Below, piece after piece: positions 1 to 7,342 of a stretch of 12,975 nt of DNA. Source of the DNA: an uncultured Bacteroidota bacterium (GTDB taxonomy: Bacteria; Bacteroidota; Bacteroidia; Chitinophagales; Chitinophagaceae); contig CAIVHI010000293.1 of the NCBI GenBank assembly GCA_903905685.1, forward strand, positions 1 through 12,975, read 5' to 3'. A program made the translations under genes and the position numbers. Each line of letters begins with the position of its first letter. Position 1 is the first letter of the stretch. The notes beneath the pieces are model-generated. The model did not search any database and had not been told where the DNA came from. It was given only the letters and a program-made list of their open reading frames with translations.

Positions 1-472
1 AGCTCTGTATTTTCTCCTCCTTCACCACTTTGCGTTGCGTCTCAACACCCACTGTGTCTATCTTGGCATGCAGCATGCGCTCAGATTCCATCCAAAGGCC
101 AAGCTCCAGTTGGTTGGACGGCAGCACTTCATAATAAAAGGTACGGTCTTGCGTAGTATTGGCGTTCAACTGGCCTCCTGCGGCCTGAATGAATTTCATA
201 TACTCGCCGCGCTTGATGTTTTCGCTACCTTCAAACAGCAGGTGCTCGAAAAAGTGTGCGAAACCCGTGCGCTCGGGATCCTCGTTCTTGGAACCAACAT
301 GGTACATCACCGATACCGCCACTATGGGTGTCGCGTGGTCTTCCTGCAAAATGACATGAAGGCCGTTGGGGAGATCGTATTGGCTGAAATTGATTTTTGC
401 AGAGGCTCCGAAACATGCCGGCATCATGAGTGATGCCGTAACAAGAGACCTATAAAAAGCTTTTCGCTTCAT
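1..472 (-). CDS. M16 family zinc metallopeptidase, N-terminal part (cut by window edge)
   Basis: Reading leftward from the ATG at 470-472, the frame stays open for 157 codons to the window edge, so the C-terminal part lies outside. Residues 1-25 form a signal peptide (basic start, hydrophobic core, ending near Ala-Ser-Ala), placing the product in the periplasm or outer envelope. The inverted zinc motif HFFEH is at residues 73-77, with His73 and His77 as metal ligands and Glu76 as catalytic base. The third ligand is probably Glu153, in VVKEEK close to the cut end. Motifs after the zinc site (LLFEGSEN, GGQLNANTTQDRTFYYE) are typical of the active subunit of bacterial M16B proteases. Such enzymes cleave peptides inside a clam-shaped chamber, often with an inactive partner encoded next door; that gene would be outside this window. 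There is no Shine-Dalgarno, only an A/T-rich leader. Family assignment is secure, substrate unknown. Confidence 0.93.
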   Translation of the reverse strand, partial: MKRKAFYRSLVTASLMMPACFGASAKINFSQYDLPNGLHVILQEDHATPIVAVSVMYHVGSKNEDPERTGFAHFFEHLLFEGSENIKRGEYMKFIQAAGGQLNANTTQDRTFYYEVLPSNQLELGLWMESERMLHAKIDTVGVETQRKVVKEEKIQS

Positions 473-491
473 AAAAATTTAAAAATTTGGT

Positions 492-499
492 CAAAAGTA
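492..499 (-). promoter_or_regulatory. Possible -7 box for the M16 peptidase gene
   Basis: On the minus strand these bases read TACTTTTG, matching the Bacteroidota -7 consensus TAnnTTTG, 19 bases upstream of the M16 start codon. No TTTG sits at the expected 19-21 base distance upstream, so this is only half a promoter match. Confidence 0.35.
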
Positions 500-688
500 G
501 TATTTCAACTCAAAATTTTACTGCGTACCGCTCATTTTCAAGACCAAAAACCCGGTTTTTACCCCAGATAAGCGGCTTTTTTTTGTAGTTCGGCCTTTCG
601 TCGTGAACGACACTAATAATTTTCATAATATTGCGATGCGGTCCATACCAACGGGCGGCTAGTTCACCATACACAAAATTCCGACTCC

Positions 689-1225
689 ATGAAAAACGTA
701 ATAACCCTATTGCTTGCCGGTATGCTATTCGGAACCGGTTTGAACGCACAAGATTTTTGCAAGAAATTGAAAAAAGATGTGACCAACGGGACCACGTTCA
801 ACTATAGCATACCCTATGACACTACGACCATACCACCAATCAAGGTGACGCGCAGTTTCAGTATAGACTCCGACCTTGCCTTCGACAACTTCGTTTTGAA
901 CCTCCAAATCGTTTCCGACCTGGCGGAATTCTTTAAGAAGAATCCGGCGGGAGATGGCGAATATGACGAAAAGAAATTGGTAGTGGATTTCGACGACAAA
1001 ACGAGCTATGTTGACAATGAAATCCTCATCAATTATGACCTTTTGAACGACGAAAACCTGGCCGTAAGGAAAGTATTTATTTCGCTGGATGAAAAAACGC
1101 TGCCCGATTTCTCGAAAAAGACCATCAGCAAGTTCTCATTTGGCGGTATGAACCGCAAAATCACGCCCGATTCCGGCAGGGCATACCAAGCATTCATCAA
1201 GTGCATGGATGATGCCCACAAATAG
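689..1225 (+). CDS. Secreted hypothetical protein
   Basis: This 178-residue protein starts with a clear signal peptide (MKNVITLLLAGMLFGTGLNA, cleaved before QDF), so it is exported to the periplasm or beyond. The mature part is acidic and lysine-rich, with alternating polar and hydrophobic stretches suggesting a mainly beta fold. Two cysteines, in the segments DFCKK and IKCMDD near the two ends of the mature chain, could form a disulfide. There is no lipobox, no T9SS tail and no catalytic motif I recognise. It is divergent from the M16 gene (216-base gap) and lies 96 bases before the S46 peptidase, which has its own promoter-like box, so co-transcription is doubtful. The ATG at 689 directly precedes the signal peptide, which supports it as the start. 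I do not recognise the family and assign no function. Confidence 0.8.
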   Translation: MKNVITLLLAGMLFGTGLNAQDFCKKLKKDVTNGTTFNYSIPYDTTTIPPIKVTRSFSIDSDLAFDNFVLNLQIVSDLAEFFKKNPAGDGEYDEKKLVVDFDDKTSYVDNEILINYDLLNDENLAVRKVFISLDEKTLPDFSKKTISKFSFGGMNRKITPDSGRAYQAFIKCMDDAHK

Positions 1226-1270
1226 GGTTTAGCAATTTGCGTATCTTATTGATGGGCTTAGGCCGTCTTG

Positions 1271-1301
1271 GTTGCATGCAGGGTAAGTTATATTACCTTT
1301 G
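1271..1301 (+). promoter_or_regulatory. Bacteroidota-type promoter for the S46 peptidase gene
   Basis: TACCTTTG at 1294-1301 fits TAnnTTTG exactly, and GTTG at 1271-1274 (three of four matches to TTTG) lies 19 bases upstream, the usual spacing. Transcription would start around 1306-1308, just before the ATG at 1322. This supports 1322 over the upstream in-frame TTG at 1268 as the start. Confidence 0.55.
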
Positions 1302-1321
1302 GCGGCCAAATCATCAAAATA

Positions 1322-3505
1322 ATGAGGAAATTAGTGTCATTCATCATTGCATTGGCAATGTTTGCGCCCGCCCGGGCCGACGAGGGTATGTGGATACCCA
1401 TGCTCATCGGGAAAAATTACGAGGAAATGCAAAGGCTGGGCCTGAAGCTTACGAAGGAAGATCTCTACAGCATTAACCACAGCAGCCTTAAAGACGCCAT
1501 CCTACAATTTGGAGGCGGCTGCACTGCCGAAATGGTATCGGCCGACGGCCTTCTTATTACCAACCACCACTGCGGCTACGATGCCATTGCAACGCTCAGC
1601 ACCGTGGAGCGCAATCTGCTGGACAACGGCTTTTGGGCCCACAACCGCAATGAGGAACTCCCTGCCAAGGGCGTTACCGCACTGTTTCTAGTGCGCATGG
1701 AAGACGTGACCGACAAAATCAAGGCCGCTACGGGCACTGCTACCGGTGAAGCCTACACTAAGATTTACGATAGCGTAAAAAAGAAAATTGAAGACCAAGC
1801 CGGTGAAAAAGGTGCTTATGTAGCCAATGTAAAGGACTACTTCAATGGCAACCAGACCTTGCTGTTGGTGTACCGCCGTTATACCGACGTGCGCTTGGTG
1901 GGCACTCCTCCAAAGTCGCTCGGCAAGTTTGGAGGCGATACCGACAACTGGATGTGGCCCCGCCATACGGCAGACTTCTCCATGTTCCGCGTATATGCCG
2001 ACAGCAGCAACCTGCCCAAGCCCTATAGCCCGTCCAATGTACCCTTCCACCCCGGCAAATTCCTACCCATATCCATAAAAGGCGTTAAGGAACATGACTT
2101 TGCCATGATTTATGGCTATCCCGGCCGCACCAACCGCTACGAGGTATCTTATGGTGTAGACATGGCCGTGAGCACGGTAAACCCCAGCATTGTTTCTATC
2201 CGCGACCTGCGCCTCAAAATATTGCGCAAGCATATGGACATGAACACCGCTACCTACCTGCAGCTCACCAGCCAATACTCATCGGTTGCCAATTACTGGA
2301 AGTATTACATTGGTCAAACCGAGCAACTGAAGCGCCTGAATGTGGTAGCTCAGAAGAGGGAAGAAGAGAAGGCGTTCGCAACTTGGGCCAAGAGCCACCA
2401 CCCCGAAGATGCAGACCTGATGGGCAAATTCGATGCCCTTTTCAAGGATATCACGCCCATCATCAAGCAGCCTTACTATTATTCCGAGTGCTTCCGCTCC
2501 CCCGCCCTTACCAAAATTGCGCTGGCCCTGAAGCCTATGTATGATTGGCTGCAACGCCGCGAAGCCGCCGGCATATCGGGCAAAGATTTCACCGCTGCCG
2601 AGAAAGATAGCGTGAAGAAATATGGCGAGATGGCCAAAAACGCCCGTCGTGCACTCGTGAAGGACTATGACGCAGCAACCGACAAAGAAATGCTTGCCGA
2701 AATGACCTACATGTATTACACCAACCTGCCTAAAGACCAGTTGCCCGACTTCTACGAAAAAATGGCTGGCAAGAAGCACAAGGAAATTACCGTGCCCTCC
2801 CTCACCGAGTATGCCAACGACCTGTATGGCAACACGTTTGTTACCGACAGCAACGCCTACAACCAATTGTGCGACGCACCCGACTTCGGCAAGTTGAAAA
2901 AAGACAAAGCCATACAGTATGTAGTGAGCTTTGCCGACAACTACGAAAAGAAATTTAAAGCCAAGGTAGACGCCTTCAATATAAAAAAAACCGAATTGGC
3001 TAAAACATACGTGCGCGACCTGATGGAGAAAAACGGCGAGAAGAACATGTATCCCGATGCCAACTCAACTATGCGCGTGACGTATGGTGAAGTACTCGGC
3101 TACGACCCGCAGGATGGCGTTCATGACAACTTTTTCACAACATTGGACGGGCTGGTATCGAAGTACAAGGCCGGCGATTATGAATTTGATGCGCCTAAAG
3201 AGGTGATACAATTGTGTAAAGCCAAGGACTATGGCCGCTATGCCGACCACGATGGCACCCTCCACACCTGCTTCATCACCACCAACGACATAACAGGCGG
3301 CAACTCGGGCAGTCCGGTTATGAATGCCGATGGAGAGTACATAGGTGCGGCCTTCGATGGCAATTGGGAAGCCATGAGTGGCGATATCGCATTCGACAAA
3401 AAATACAAACGCACCATTGTGTGCGATGCCCGCTACATCCTCTTCCTGATAGACAAGCTCGGCCATGCCGACAACCTCTTGAAGGAAATGGACATCAGGC
3501 AGTAA
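1322..3505 (+). CDS. S46 family dipeptidyl-peptidase, DPP7-like (Gly-type S1 pocket)
   Basis: The product is 727 residues, usual for S46 exopeptidases, which release dipeptides from peptide N-termini in the periplasm. Residues 1-19 form a signal peptide ending APARA, and the mature protein begins DEGMW. The chymotrypsin-like catalytic domain is split around a helical insert. The triad is His83 in NHHCGYD, probably Asp217 in RHTADF, and Ser662 in GGNSGSPV. Asn208-Trp209 in the DNWMWPRH segment and Asp679 are the residues expected to hold the substrate amino group. Gly680 lies 18 residues after the catalytic serine, the spacing of Arg673 from Ser655 in Porphyromonas DPP11. Glycine there is the DPP7 type, preferring hydrophobic P1 residues rather than Asp/Glu. 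The ATG at 1322 is chosen because the signal peptide begins there; an in-frame TTG at 1268 would add 18 unlikely residues upstream of a good promoter box. The gene ends in its own terminator. Confidence 0.95.
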   Translation: MRKLVSFIIALAMFAPARADEGMWIPMLIGKNYEEMQRLGLKLTKEDLYSINHSSLKDAILQFGGGCTAEMVSADGLLITNHHCGYDAIATLSTVERNLLDNGFWAHNRNEELPAKGVTALFLVRMEDVTDKIKAATGTATGEAYTKIYDSVKKKIEDQAGEKGAYVANVKDYFNGNQTLLLVYRRYTDVRLVGTPPKSLGKFGGDTDNWMWPRHTADFSMFRVYADSSNLPKPYSPSNVPFHPGKFLPISIKGVKEHDFAMIYGYPGRTNRYEVSYGVDMAVSTVNPSIVSIRDLRLKILRKHMDMNTATYLQLTSQYSSVANYWKYYIGQTEQLKRLNVVAQKREEEKAFATWAKSHHPEDADLMGKFDALFKDITPIIKQPYYYSECFRSPALTKIALALKPMYDWLQRREAAGISGKDFTAAEKDSVKKYGEMAKNARRALVKDYDAATDKEMLAEMTYMYYTNLPKDQLPDFYEKMAGKKHKEITVPSLTEYANDLYGNTFVTDSNAYNQLCDAPDFGKLKKDKAIQYVVSFADNYEKKFKAKVDAFNIKKTELAKTYVRDLMEKNGEKNMYPDANSTMRVTYGEVLGYDPQDGVHDNFFTTLDGLVSKYKAGDYEFDAPKEVIQLCKAKDYGRYADHDGTLHTCFITTNDITGGNSGSPVMNADGEYIGAAFDGNWEAMSGDIAFDKKYKRTIVCDARYILFLIDKLGHADNLLKEMDIRQ

Positions 3506-3527
3506 ACAACCATTCATAAATCTCAAG

Positions 3528-3568
3528 GCACCGGGGAGACGTTGAAAAACGGACTCCCCGGTGCTTTT
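3528..3568 (+). terminator. Rho-independent terminator after the S46 gene
   Basis: A perfect 11-bp G/C-rich stem (GCACCGGGGAG at 3528-3538 with its complement at 3554-3564) encloses a 15-base loop and is followed by four T residues. It lies 22 bases after the S46 stop codon, the textbook position for an intrinsic terminator. Confidence 0.85.
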
Positions 3569-3738
3569 ATGGTACGCTAGGCCCGATAGTTGAACGCCGA
3601 TTTATCGAAAGTTTAATCGCCCGGGTTCGTATTCTCATGAAGCGTGGAGCAATCCGCGATGCGCCGAAAAAAACTGGCCGCCTCCGCAATAATATTTTAA
3701 AGACGACGTTTTAAAATTCGATAAACAAAATATTCGGA

Positions 3739-3936
3739 ATGGAGAAAACTTTACTCAGCGCACCCACCAAAAAGACATCCAAAATTAGCAAACAATCTGC
3801 AGGCCGTCCGGACTTCGGTAACGGCGATGATGAAAGGATTTCAGACCTCCGCCTGAAGCAGATGATTGCCGAAGATTTGATGCAGCCACGTCCAAAGGCT
3901 ATCGCAAATCTTTTGGAGGCTTGTAGGGCATTGTAA
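3739..3936 (+). CDS. Small hypothetical protein (65 aa)
   Basis: This short frame has an ATG start and a TAA stop. It encodes a soluble, charged protein with no signal peptide or membrane segment. The first 25 residues are lysine- and serine-rich and probably disordered. Residues about 33-64 (from ERISDLRL to ACRAL) look like two amphipathic helices separated by PRP. No opposing frame competes here, and the leader is A/T-rich like that of other genes in the window. The stop lies 17 bases from the stop of the convergent T9SS gene, so the two transcripts probably overlap. I do not recognise the family. A short gene between a terminator and a convergent gene could also be a chance frame, hence the moderate confidence. 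Confidence 0.55.
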   Translation: MEKTLLSAPTKKTSKISKQSAGRPDFGNGDDERISDLRLKQMIAEDLMQPRPKAIANLLEACRAL

Positions 3937-3953
3937 TTGGAATGGGCTTTGAT

Positions 3954-4970
3954 TTAAAGCTTGACGAGCCTTTTATGGGTCGTTGCACCACCTGCATCTG
4001 TCAATGTGGCGATGTACGCACCCGCCGGCAAAGCCGTAAGGTCTATGGATGCGCCCGCCTGAACCACGCCCGCACCAACCTGCTCACCGGTAAGATTGGT
4101 GATGCAGAAGATGATCGTCCCCGATTGCCGCCAATCTATTCGGACTTTGCCGTAGGCGGGATTTGGGGTGAATTGCGCGTCGGCATATTCCCGTGGAGCC
4201 ACGCTGCCCAAACCCAGCACATTGCAATAGGGCGGCACTGAATAGCCATCGGCAACTGAAGCCGTTACCGATAGGAGTTGCACATTGCAGGAACCGTCAA
4301 CCGTGTACACCCATGTTTTTTGGCTGATGCACCCCGACATGCAATCGCCCCAGCCGTAGGTAAACGTGAAAGTATCGAGCGCGCCGTGCCGATATACCAT
4401 CCAACCGTTGGTACCTACATGGGGGTTGTTGGGGTAAACCGCCAATACCCCGGCAAACAGATTCAGGCTATCGGCAAAGGCCGTTGAATTCAATGCCGAA
4501 TCGGTATTGATGACCGCGATATTCATGGCACTTTCCCAGCCCGAGAGCACAAAGCCGTAGCGGGCGGTAAATTGTTCAAGTTCGGCATTGCCCGTCACGT
4601 TGTGGCCGGCTTCCCACTGTCGCGCCCAAGCGTAAGAGGTGTCTACCACCACTTCCAACGAATTTTGGATGAAGCCATTGGGGTAGGTATGGATGCAGTA
4701 AGCATCGAAAACCGAGTCGGCCTGCAATGCCGAACCCGTATTGGCGATGGCCGCGATACCCCGCAATATGGAATCGGAGTGTATGGAAGGAATCCAAACG
4801 AGCGACGTATCGGGAGACCCGATGGCATACATGCGGCCCACAGCCAAATCGCGGGCATCGTTGTGGTAGGCAGCCAACAAGGCCGCAGACGGCGTGCAAG
4901 ACGACGGCGTTTGGGCCAAACCGCCGAGCGCCAAAATGGTGGTGCAGGCAACCAACAAAAACTTCTTCAT
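3954..4970 (-). CDS. T9SS-exported protein of unknown function (type A sorting domain)
   Basis: A 338-residue protein with a Sec signal peptide at 1-19 (MKKFLLVACTTILALGGLA). A C-terminal type A T9SS sorting domain spans about 265-338: FTPNP opens it, LTALPAGAYIATL is the usual Leu-Pro-x-Gly-x-Tyr strand, and KRLVKL ends it. Such proteins cross the outer membrane by type IX secretion and are usually anchored to the surface or released. The central part (about 25-260) has an N-terminal helical stretch, then aromatic- and asparagine-rich sequence with paired cysteines (GDCMSGC and two more), which suggests an extracellular disulfide-stabilised domain. I see no protease, glycosidase or adhesin signature. 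The layout resembles uncharacterised secreted families of Chitinophagales. It is divergent from the nitroreductase gene and convergent with the 65-residue gene. Export route is well supported, function unknown. Confidence 0.88.
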   Translation of the reverse strand: MKKFLLVACTTILALGGLAQTPSSCTPSAALLAAYHNDARDLAVGRMYAIGSPDTSLVWIPSIHSDSILRGIAAIANTGSALQADSVFDAYCIHTYPNGFIQNSLEVVVDTSYAWARQWEAGHNVTGNAELEQFTARYGFVLSGWESAMNIAVINTDSALNSTAFADSLNLFAGVLAVYPNNPHVGTNGWMVYRHGALDTFTFTYGWGDCMSGCISQKTWVYTVDGSCNVQLLSVTASVADGYSVPPYCNVLGLGSVAPREYADAQFTPNPAYGKVRIDWRQSGTIIFCITNLTGEQVGAGVVQAGASIDLTALPAGAYIATLTDAGGATTHKRLVKL

Positions 4971-5120
4971 GGCGACACTATTAAATGTCTCATAAAGCTA
5001 CTGCTTTTTATCGATAATGCCTTGCCGTTTCGGGGTATCGGCAGCGCTTGGGAAAACAGAACCCATTTGTCTTGATAGCCCGATAAATAGCAATAACGAA
5101 ACGATTTATGTACAAACGTC

Positions 5121-5128
5121 TAATTTTG
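5121..5128 (+). promoter_or_regulatory. Possible -7 box for the nitroreductase gene
   Basis: TAATTTTG matches TAnnTTTG exactly and ends 18 bases before the ATG at 5147, predicting a very short leader. No good TTTG -33 element is visible upstream. Confidence 0.45.
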
Positions 5129-5146
5129 GGGCGGAAATAGAACATT

Positions 5147-5776
5147 ATGGACATCGTACAGGCACTGAATTGGCGTTATGCAGCCAAGAGAATGACCGGA
5201 CAAACCATCCCGGCCGATAAATTGAACACTATTCTGGAGTCTATCCGGCTTTCGGCATCATCCGTTGGCTTGCAACCTTACACGGTTTTCGTGGTGTCGA
5301 GCCAAGAAATGAGGGGGAAAATCCGCGAAATGGCCTGCAAACAACCCCAAGTGACTGAAAGTTCCCACTTTCTCGTTTTTACAGTGAACGAAAACATTAC
5401 CGAAGCATATATTGACTACATGATTGGCTTGACGGCTTCTACCCGCAATGTGGGAATGGATACCTTGGCGGACTTCCAAACCAACATCAAAAAAATGCTG
5501 CTGTCGCGTAGTGTCGAGGAGAACTTCGACTGGGCCGCACGCCAATCCTACATCGCACTTGGCTACGGCTTGGTTGCCGCTGCCGTTGAGGGCGTAGACA
5601 GCACCCCAATGGAAGGATTCGACCACGCAGCTATGGATGAAGTTTTGGGGCTGAAGCAACATGGGCTAAAGAGCGTTGTGGCACTCGCGCTTGGTTATCG
5701 CGACGAACAAAACGACTACTTGGTGAAAGCCACCAAGGTGCGTAAACCCGCCGATTCGTTTTTTGTAACCTTCTAA
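5147..5776 (+). CDS. Nitroreductase-family NAD(P)H-dependent FMN oxidoreductase
   Basis: At 209 residues this is close to NfsB (217). It has the family's FMN-binding N-terminus: Arg10 and Lys14 in NWRYAAKR, then the phosphate and flavin loop SASSVGLQPY at 36-45, comparable to PSSTNSQPW in NfsB. Further family landmarks are the hydrophobic strand HFLVFTVNE, the helix AARQSYIALGYGLVAAAVEG, the segment DSTPMEGFD, and the closing strand VVALALGYRDEQND. Family members are cytoplasmic homodimers with two FMN that transfer hydride from NAD(P)H to nitro compounds, quinones or dehydropyridines. The natural substrate cannot be read from the sequence. There is no signal peptide. A frame starting upstream at 5017 is a different frame and not an extension. 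The gene appears monocistronic, followed by a small hairpin. Confidence 0.93.
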   Translation: MDIVQALNWRYAAKRMTGQTIPADKLNTILESIRLSASSVGLQPYTVFVVSSQEMRGKIREMACKQPQVTESSHFLVFTVNENITEAYIDYMIGLTASTRNVGMDTLADFQTNIKKMLLSRSVEENFDWAARQSYIALGYGLVAAAVEGVDSTPMEGFDHAAMDEVLGLKQHGLKSVVALALGYRDEQNDYLVKATKVRKPADSFFVTF

Positions 5777-5804
5777 TATTAATAACCCTGCCGCATCTGT
5801 ATGT

Positions 5805-5827
5805 TCCACACCACAGTTGGGTGTGGA
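5805..5827 (+). terminator. Hairpin after the nitroreductase gene, possible weak terminator
   Basis: An 8-bp perfect stem (TCCACACC at 5805-5812 pairing with 5820-5827) around a 7-base loop lies 28 bases beyond the stop. No T-tract follows on either strand, so it is at best a Rho-assisted or inefficient terminator, or an mRNA-end stabiliser. Confidence 0.35.
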
Positions 5828-5873
5828 GCGTACTGATTGCCATATGTGCCGGGTGCGATATCCGATAAGTCGC

Positions 5874-5881
5874 TACATTTG
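5874..5881 (+). promoter_or_regulatory. Possible -7 box for the PAP2 gene
   Basis: TACATTTG matches TAnnTTTG and ends 17 bases before the ATG at 5899. There is no recognisable TTTG at -33. Confidence 0.4.
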
Positions 5882-5898
5882 CAGGAATTGTTTATGCC

Positions 5899-6510
5899 AT
5901 GCGCAAATTTTTGGGGATAGTCTTTTTATCGGTTTGCAGCCTAGCGTCTTTTGGACAGAATTGGGACATCAATTTGCTGAAAAACATCAACCAAAAGCGC
6001 ACTACCGGCACCGATGCCCTCATGGAGCCTTTGAGCAACAGCGACTACTACGTTGCCGGCGCCGTGCCGGTGGTGCAATATGCATTGGGCTACCTATCCG
6101 GCAACAAAAACCTGAAAATGGATGGCGTGGAAACCCTCATAGGGTATGGCTACGGCATTGCGTTGACCTATTGCTACAAATACACCATCCAGAAAGACCG
6201 CCCCTACGTTACCTACCCCTCCATTGTTCCCTATTCCCGCGAGACCGACCCTACATTTCCCTCAGGCCATGCGTGTATGGCCTTTTCGGCTGCCACGTCG
6301 GTAAGCCTTTGTTATCCCAAGTGGTATGTCATTGCTCCGGCATACGTTTGGGCGGGTGCAGTGGGCTATTCCCAAGTGTATCTCGGCATGCACTACCCTA
6401 GCGATGTACTTATGGGTGCGCTTTGTGGTGCAGGCTCGGCGTGGTTGGCGCAAAAAACCACCGACTGGCTTGACGCGCGCAAGAAAAAGAAGGTCTTCAT
6501 GGCCAATTAG
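5899..6510 (+). CDS. PAP2-family phosphatase-like protein with altered motif 3
   Basis: A 203-residue protein starting with a signal peptide or anchor (MRKFLGIVFLSVCSLASFG, then QNWD). It carries PAP2 motif 1 as Lys94-x6-Arg101-Pro102, motif 2 as Pro121-Ser-Gly-His124 (catalytic acid His124), and motif 3 with nucleophile His165 and Asp169 in GMHYPSD. Motif 3 normally begins Ser-Arg; here codon 159 is CAA, giving Ser158-Gln159. Hydrophobic stretches around 50-66, 81-93, 129-137 and 142-157 match the family's helical core. PAP2 enzymes dephosphorylate lipid phosphates such as undecaprenyl pyrophosphate or phosphatidic acid, or act as periplasmic acid phosphatases. With the motif-3 arginine missing, activity may be reduced or the substrate changed. 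It stands alone between two promoter-like regions, and its tail is basic (ARKKKKVF). Family assignment is secure, activity is not. Confidence 0.92.
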   Translation: MRKFLGIVFLSVCSLASFGQNWDINLLKNINQKRTTGTDALMEPLSNSDYYVAGAVPVVQYALGYLSGNKNLKMDGVETLIGYGYGIALTYCYKYTIQKDRPYVTYPSIVPYSRETDPTFPSGHACMAFSAATSVSLCYPKWYVIAPAYVWAGAVGYSQVYLGMHYPSDVLMGALCGAGSAWLAQKTTDWLDARKKKKVFMAN

Positions 6511-6580
6511 ACCCATAAAATCTGCGCACACTGCACGCCAGCACGCCCTTAATTTTATACAAAACAAGCCGCACCCGATT

Positions 6581-6614
6581 TAACTTTGCTTAAAAGCTTT
6601 AACTTGCATCTTTG
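6581..6614 (+). promoter_or_regulatory. Candidate promoter region for the lipoprotein gene at 6677
   Basis: Two overlapping possibilities are visible. TAACTTTG at 6581-6588 is an exact TAnnTTTG box. Alternatively, TTTG at 6585-6588 may serve as a -33 element for CATCTTTG at 6607-6614, with 18-base spacing and one mismatch. Either places the transcript start 55-90 bases before the ATG at 6677. Confidence 0.4.
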
Positions 6615-6676
6615 CCGAGTTTTTTAAAGAGGATGTATTATTATGCCAAAAATCGATAAATCCGGCAGTACTTCAT

Positions 6677-7255
6677 ATGAAAAATAAGGTATTGATTTCC
6701 CTGTTATTGGTTGTGGCTGCTTGTTGCAGCTTCACCACTTCCGAATGGATTACGTTCCTCGGGCACGATGGAACATTCAAGATTGCGTTTCCCCAAGACC
6801 CCGAGGTGATGAAACACGTGGTGGAAAACGGCATCATTCCATTGAAATCACGCCTCATCTCTTACGATGTTGGACGGTTCCGCGATGAGAATCAGGTATA
6901 CCAGTTGGTTTATTCCGACTATCCCGACAGCCTGATATCATCCGAGTACAAGAGTCGCATTACCGATACCTTCATCAAGAACCTGGTATTTGCAACACGC
7001 GATGAGATAAAGGGCAAAATCATATCGATAGAGAACATCACATTCCACGACTTTCCGGGCCGCCACGTGCACTATACTTTCAATGGTGGACAAACCGTAA
7101 TGAACATGAAATTGTACCTTATCAAGAGTCGCATCTACATGCTGCGCGTACAGTGCGAACCATCGAACGACAACAATGCATCTATGGACAAGTTTTTTGA
7201 TTCTTTCGAACTCATAGACAAACCCGTGAAGAAAACTGCGGTAGAGAAAAAATGA
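6677..7255 (+). CDS. Probable lipoprotein of unknown function
   Basis: This 192-residue protein has a short basic start and hydrophobic core (MKNKVLISLLLVVAAC). The lipobox-like Val13-Ala-Ala-Cys16 makes a lipid-anchored envelope protein likely; a second cysteine follows at 17. The mature part contains WITFLGHDGTFKIAFPQDP, then mixed alpha/beta sequence, a YMLRVQCEPSN strand and a FFDSFEL ending. This order of an F-x-I-x-FP strand, a central region and a closing strand before a short Phe-rich helix recalls PsbP/DUF1795-like secreted proteins, but the match is only by pattern. The C-terminus is lysine-rich and probably unstructured. It is followed after 87 bases by metF on the same strand with no terminator between, so read-through is possible. 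Function unknown. Confidence 0.83.
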   Translation: MKNKVLISLLLVVAACCSFTTSEWITFLGHDGTFKIAFPQDPEVMKHVVENGIIPLKSRLISYDVGRFRDENQVYQLVYSDYPDSLISSEYKSRITDTFIKNLVFATRDEIKGKIISIENITFHDFPGRHVHYTFNGGQTVMNMKLYLIKSRIYMLRVQCEPSNDNNASMDKFFDSFELIDKPVKKTAVEKK

Positions 7256-7342
7256 CCGATGGCGGCACCAACCGCTGTGTTGAAAAATAATTGCTTCAAC
7301 CCGATAAGGGATTCCAACATATAACCAACCCCGGCAATAGCC

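Noticed and set aside
2279..2866. A 195-codon minus-strand frame inside the S46 gene
   Set aside because: Antisense to a secure peptidase gene and without recognisable protein features.
3739..3936. Antitoxin of a toxin-antitoxin pair
   Set aside because: The protein is small and charged, but no toxin-like gene lies beside it; its neighbours are an S46 peptidase and a convergent T9SS protein.
7256..7342. Possible S-adenosylmethionine riboswitch or attenuator before metF
   Set aside because: Only a weak 6-bp stem (7279-7284 with 7295-7300) is visible, and I cannot fit any known SAM riboswitch core in 87 bases.
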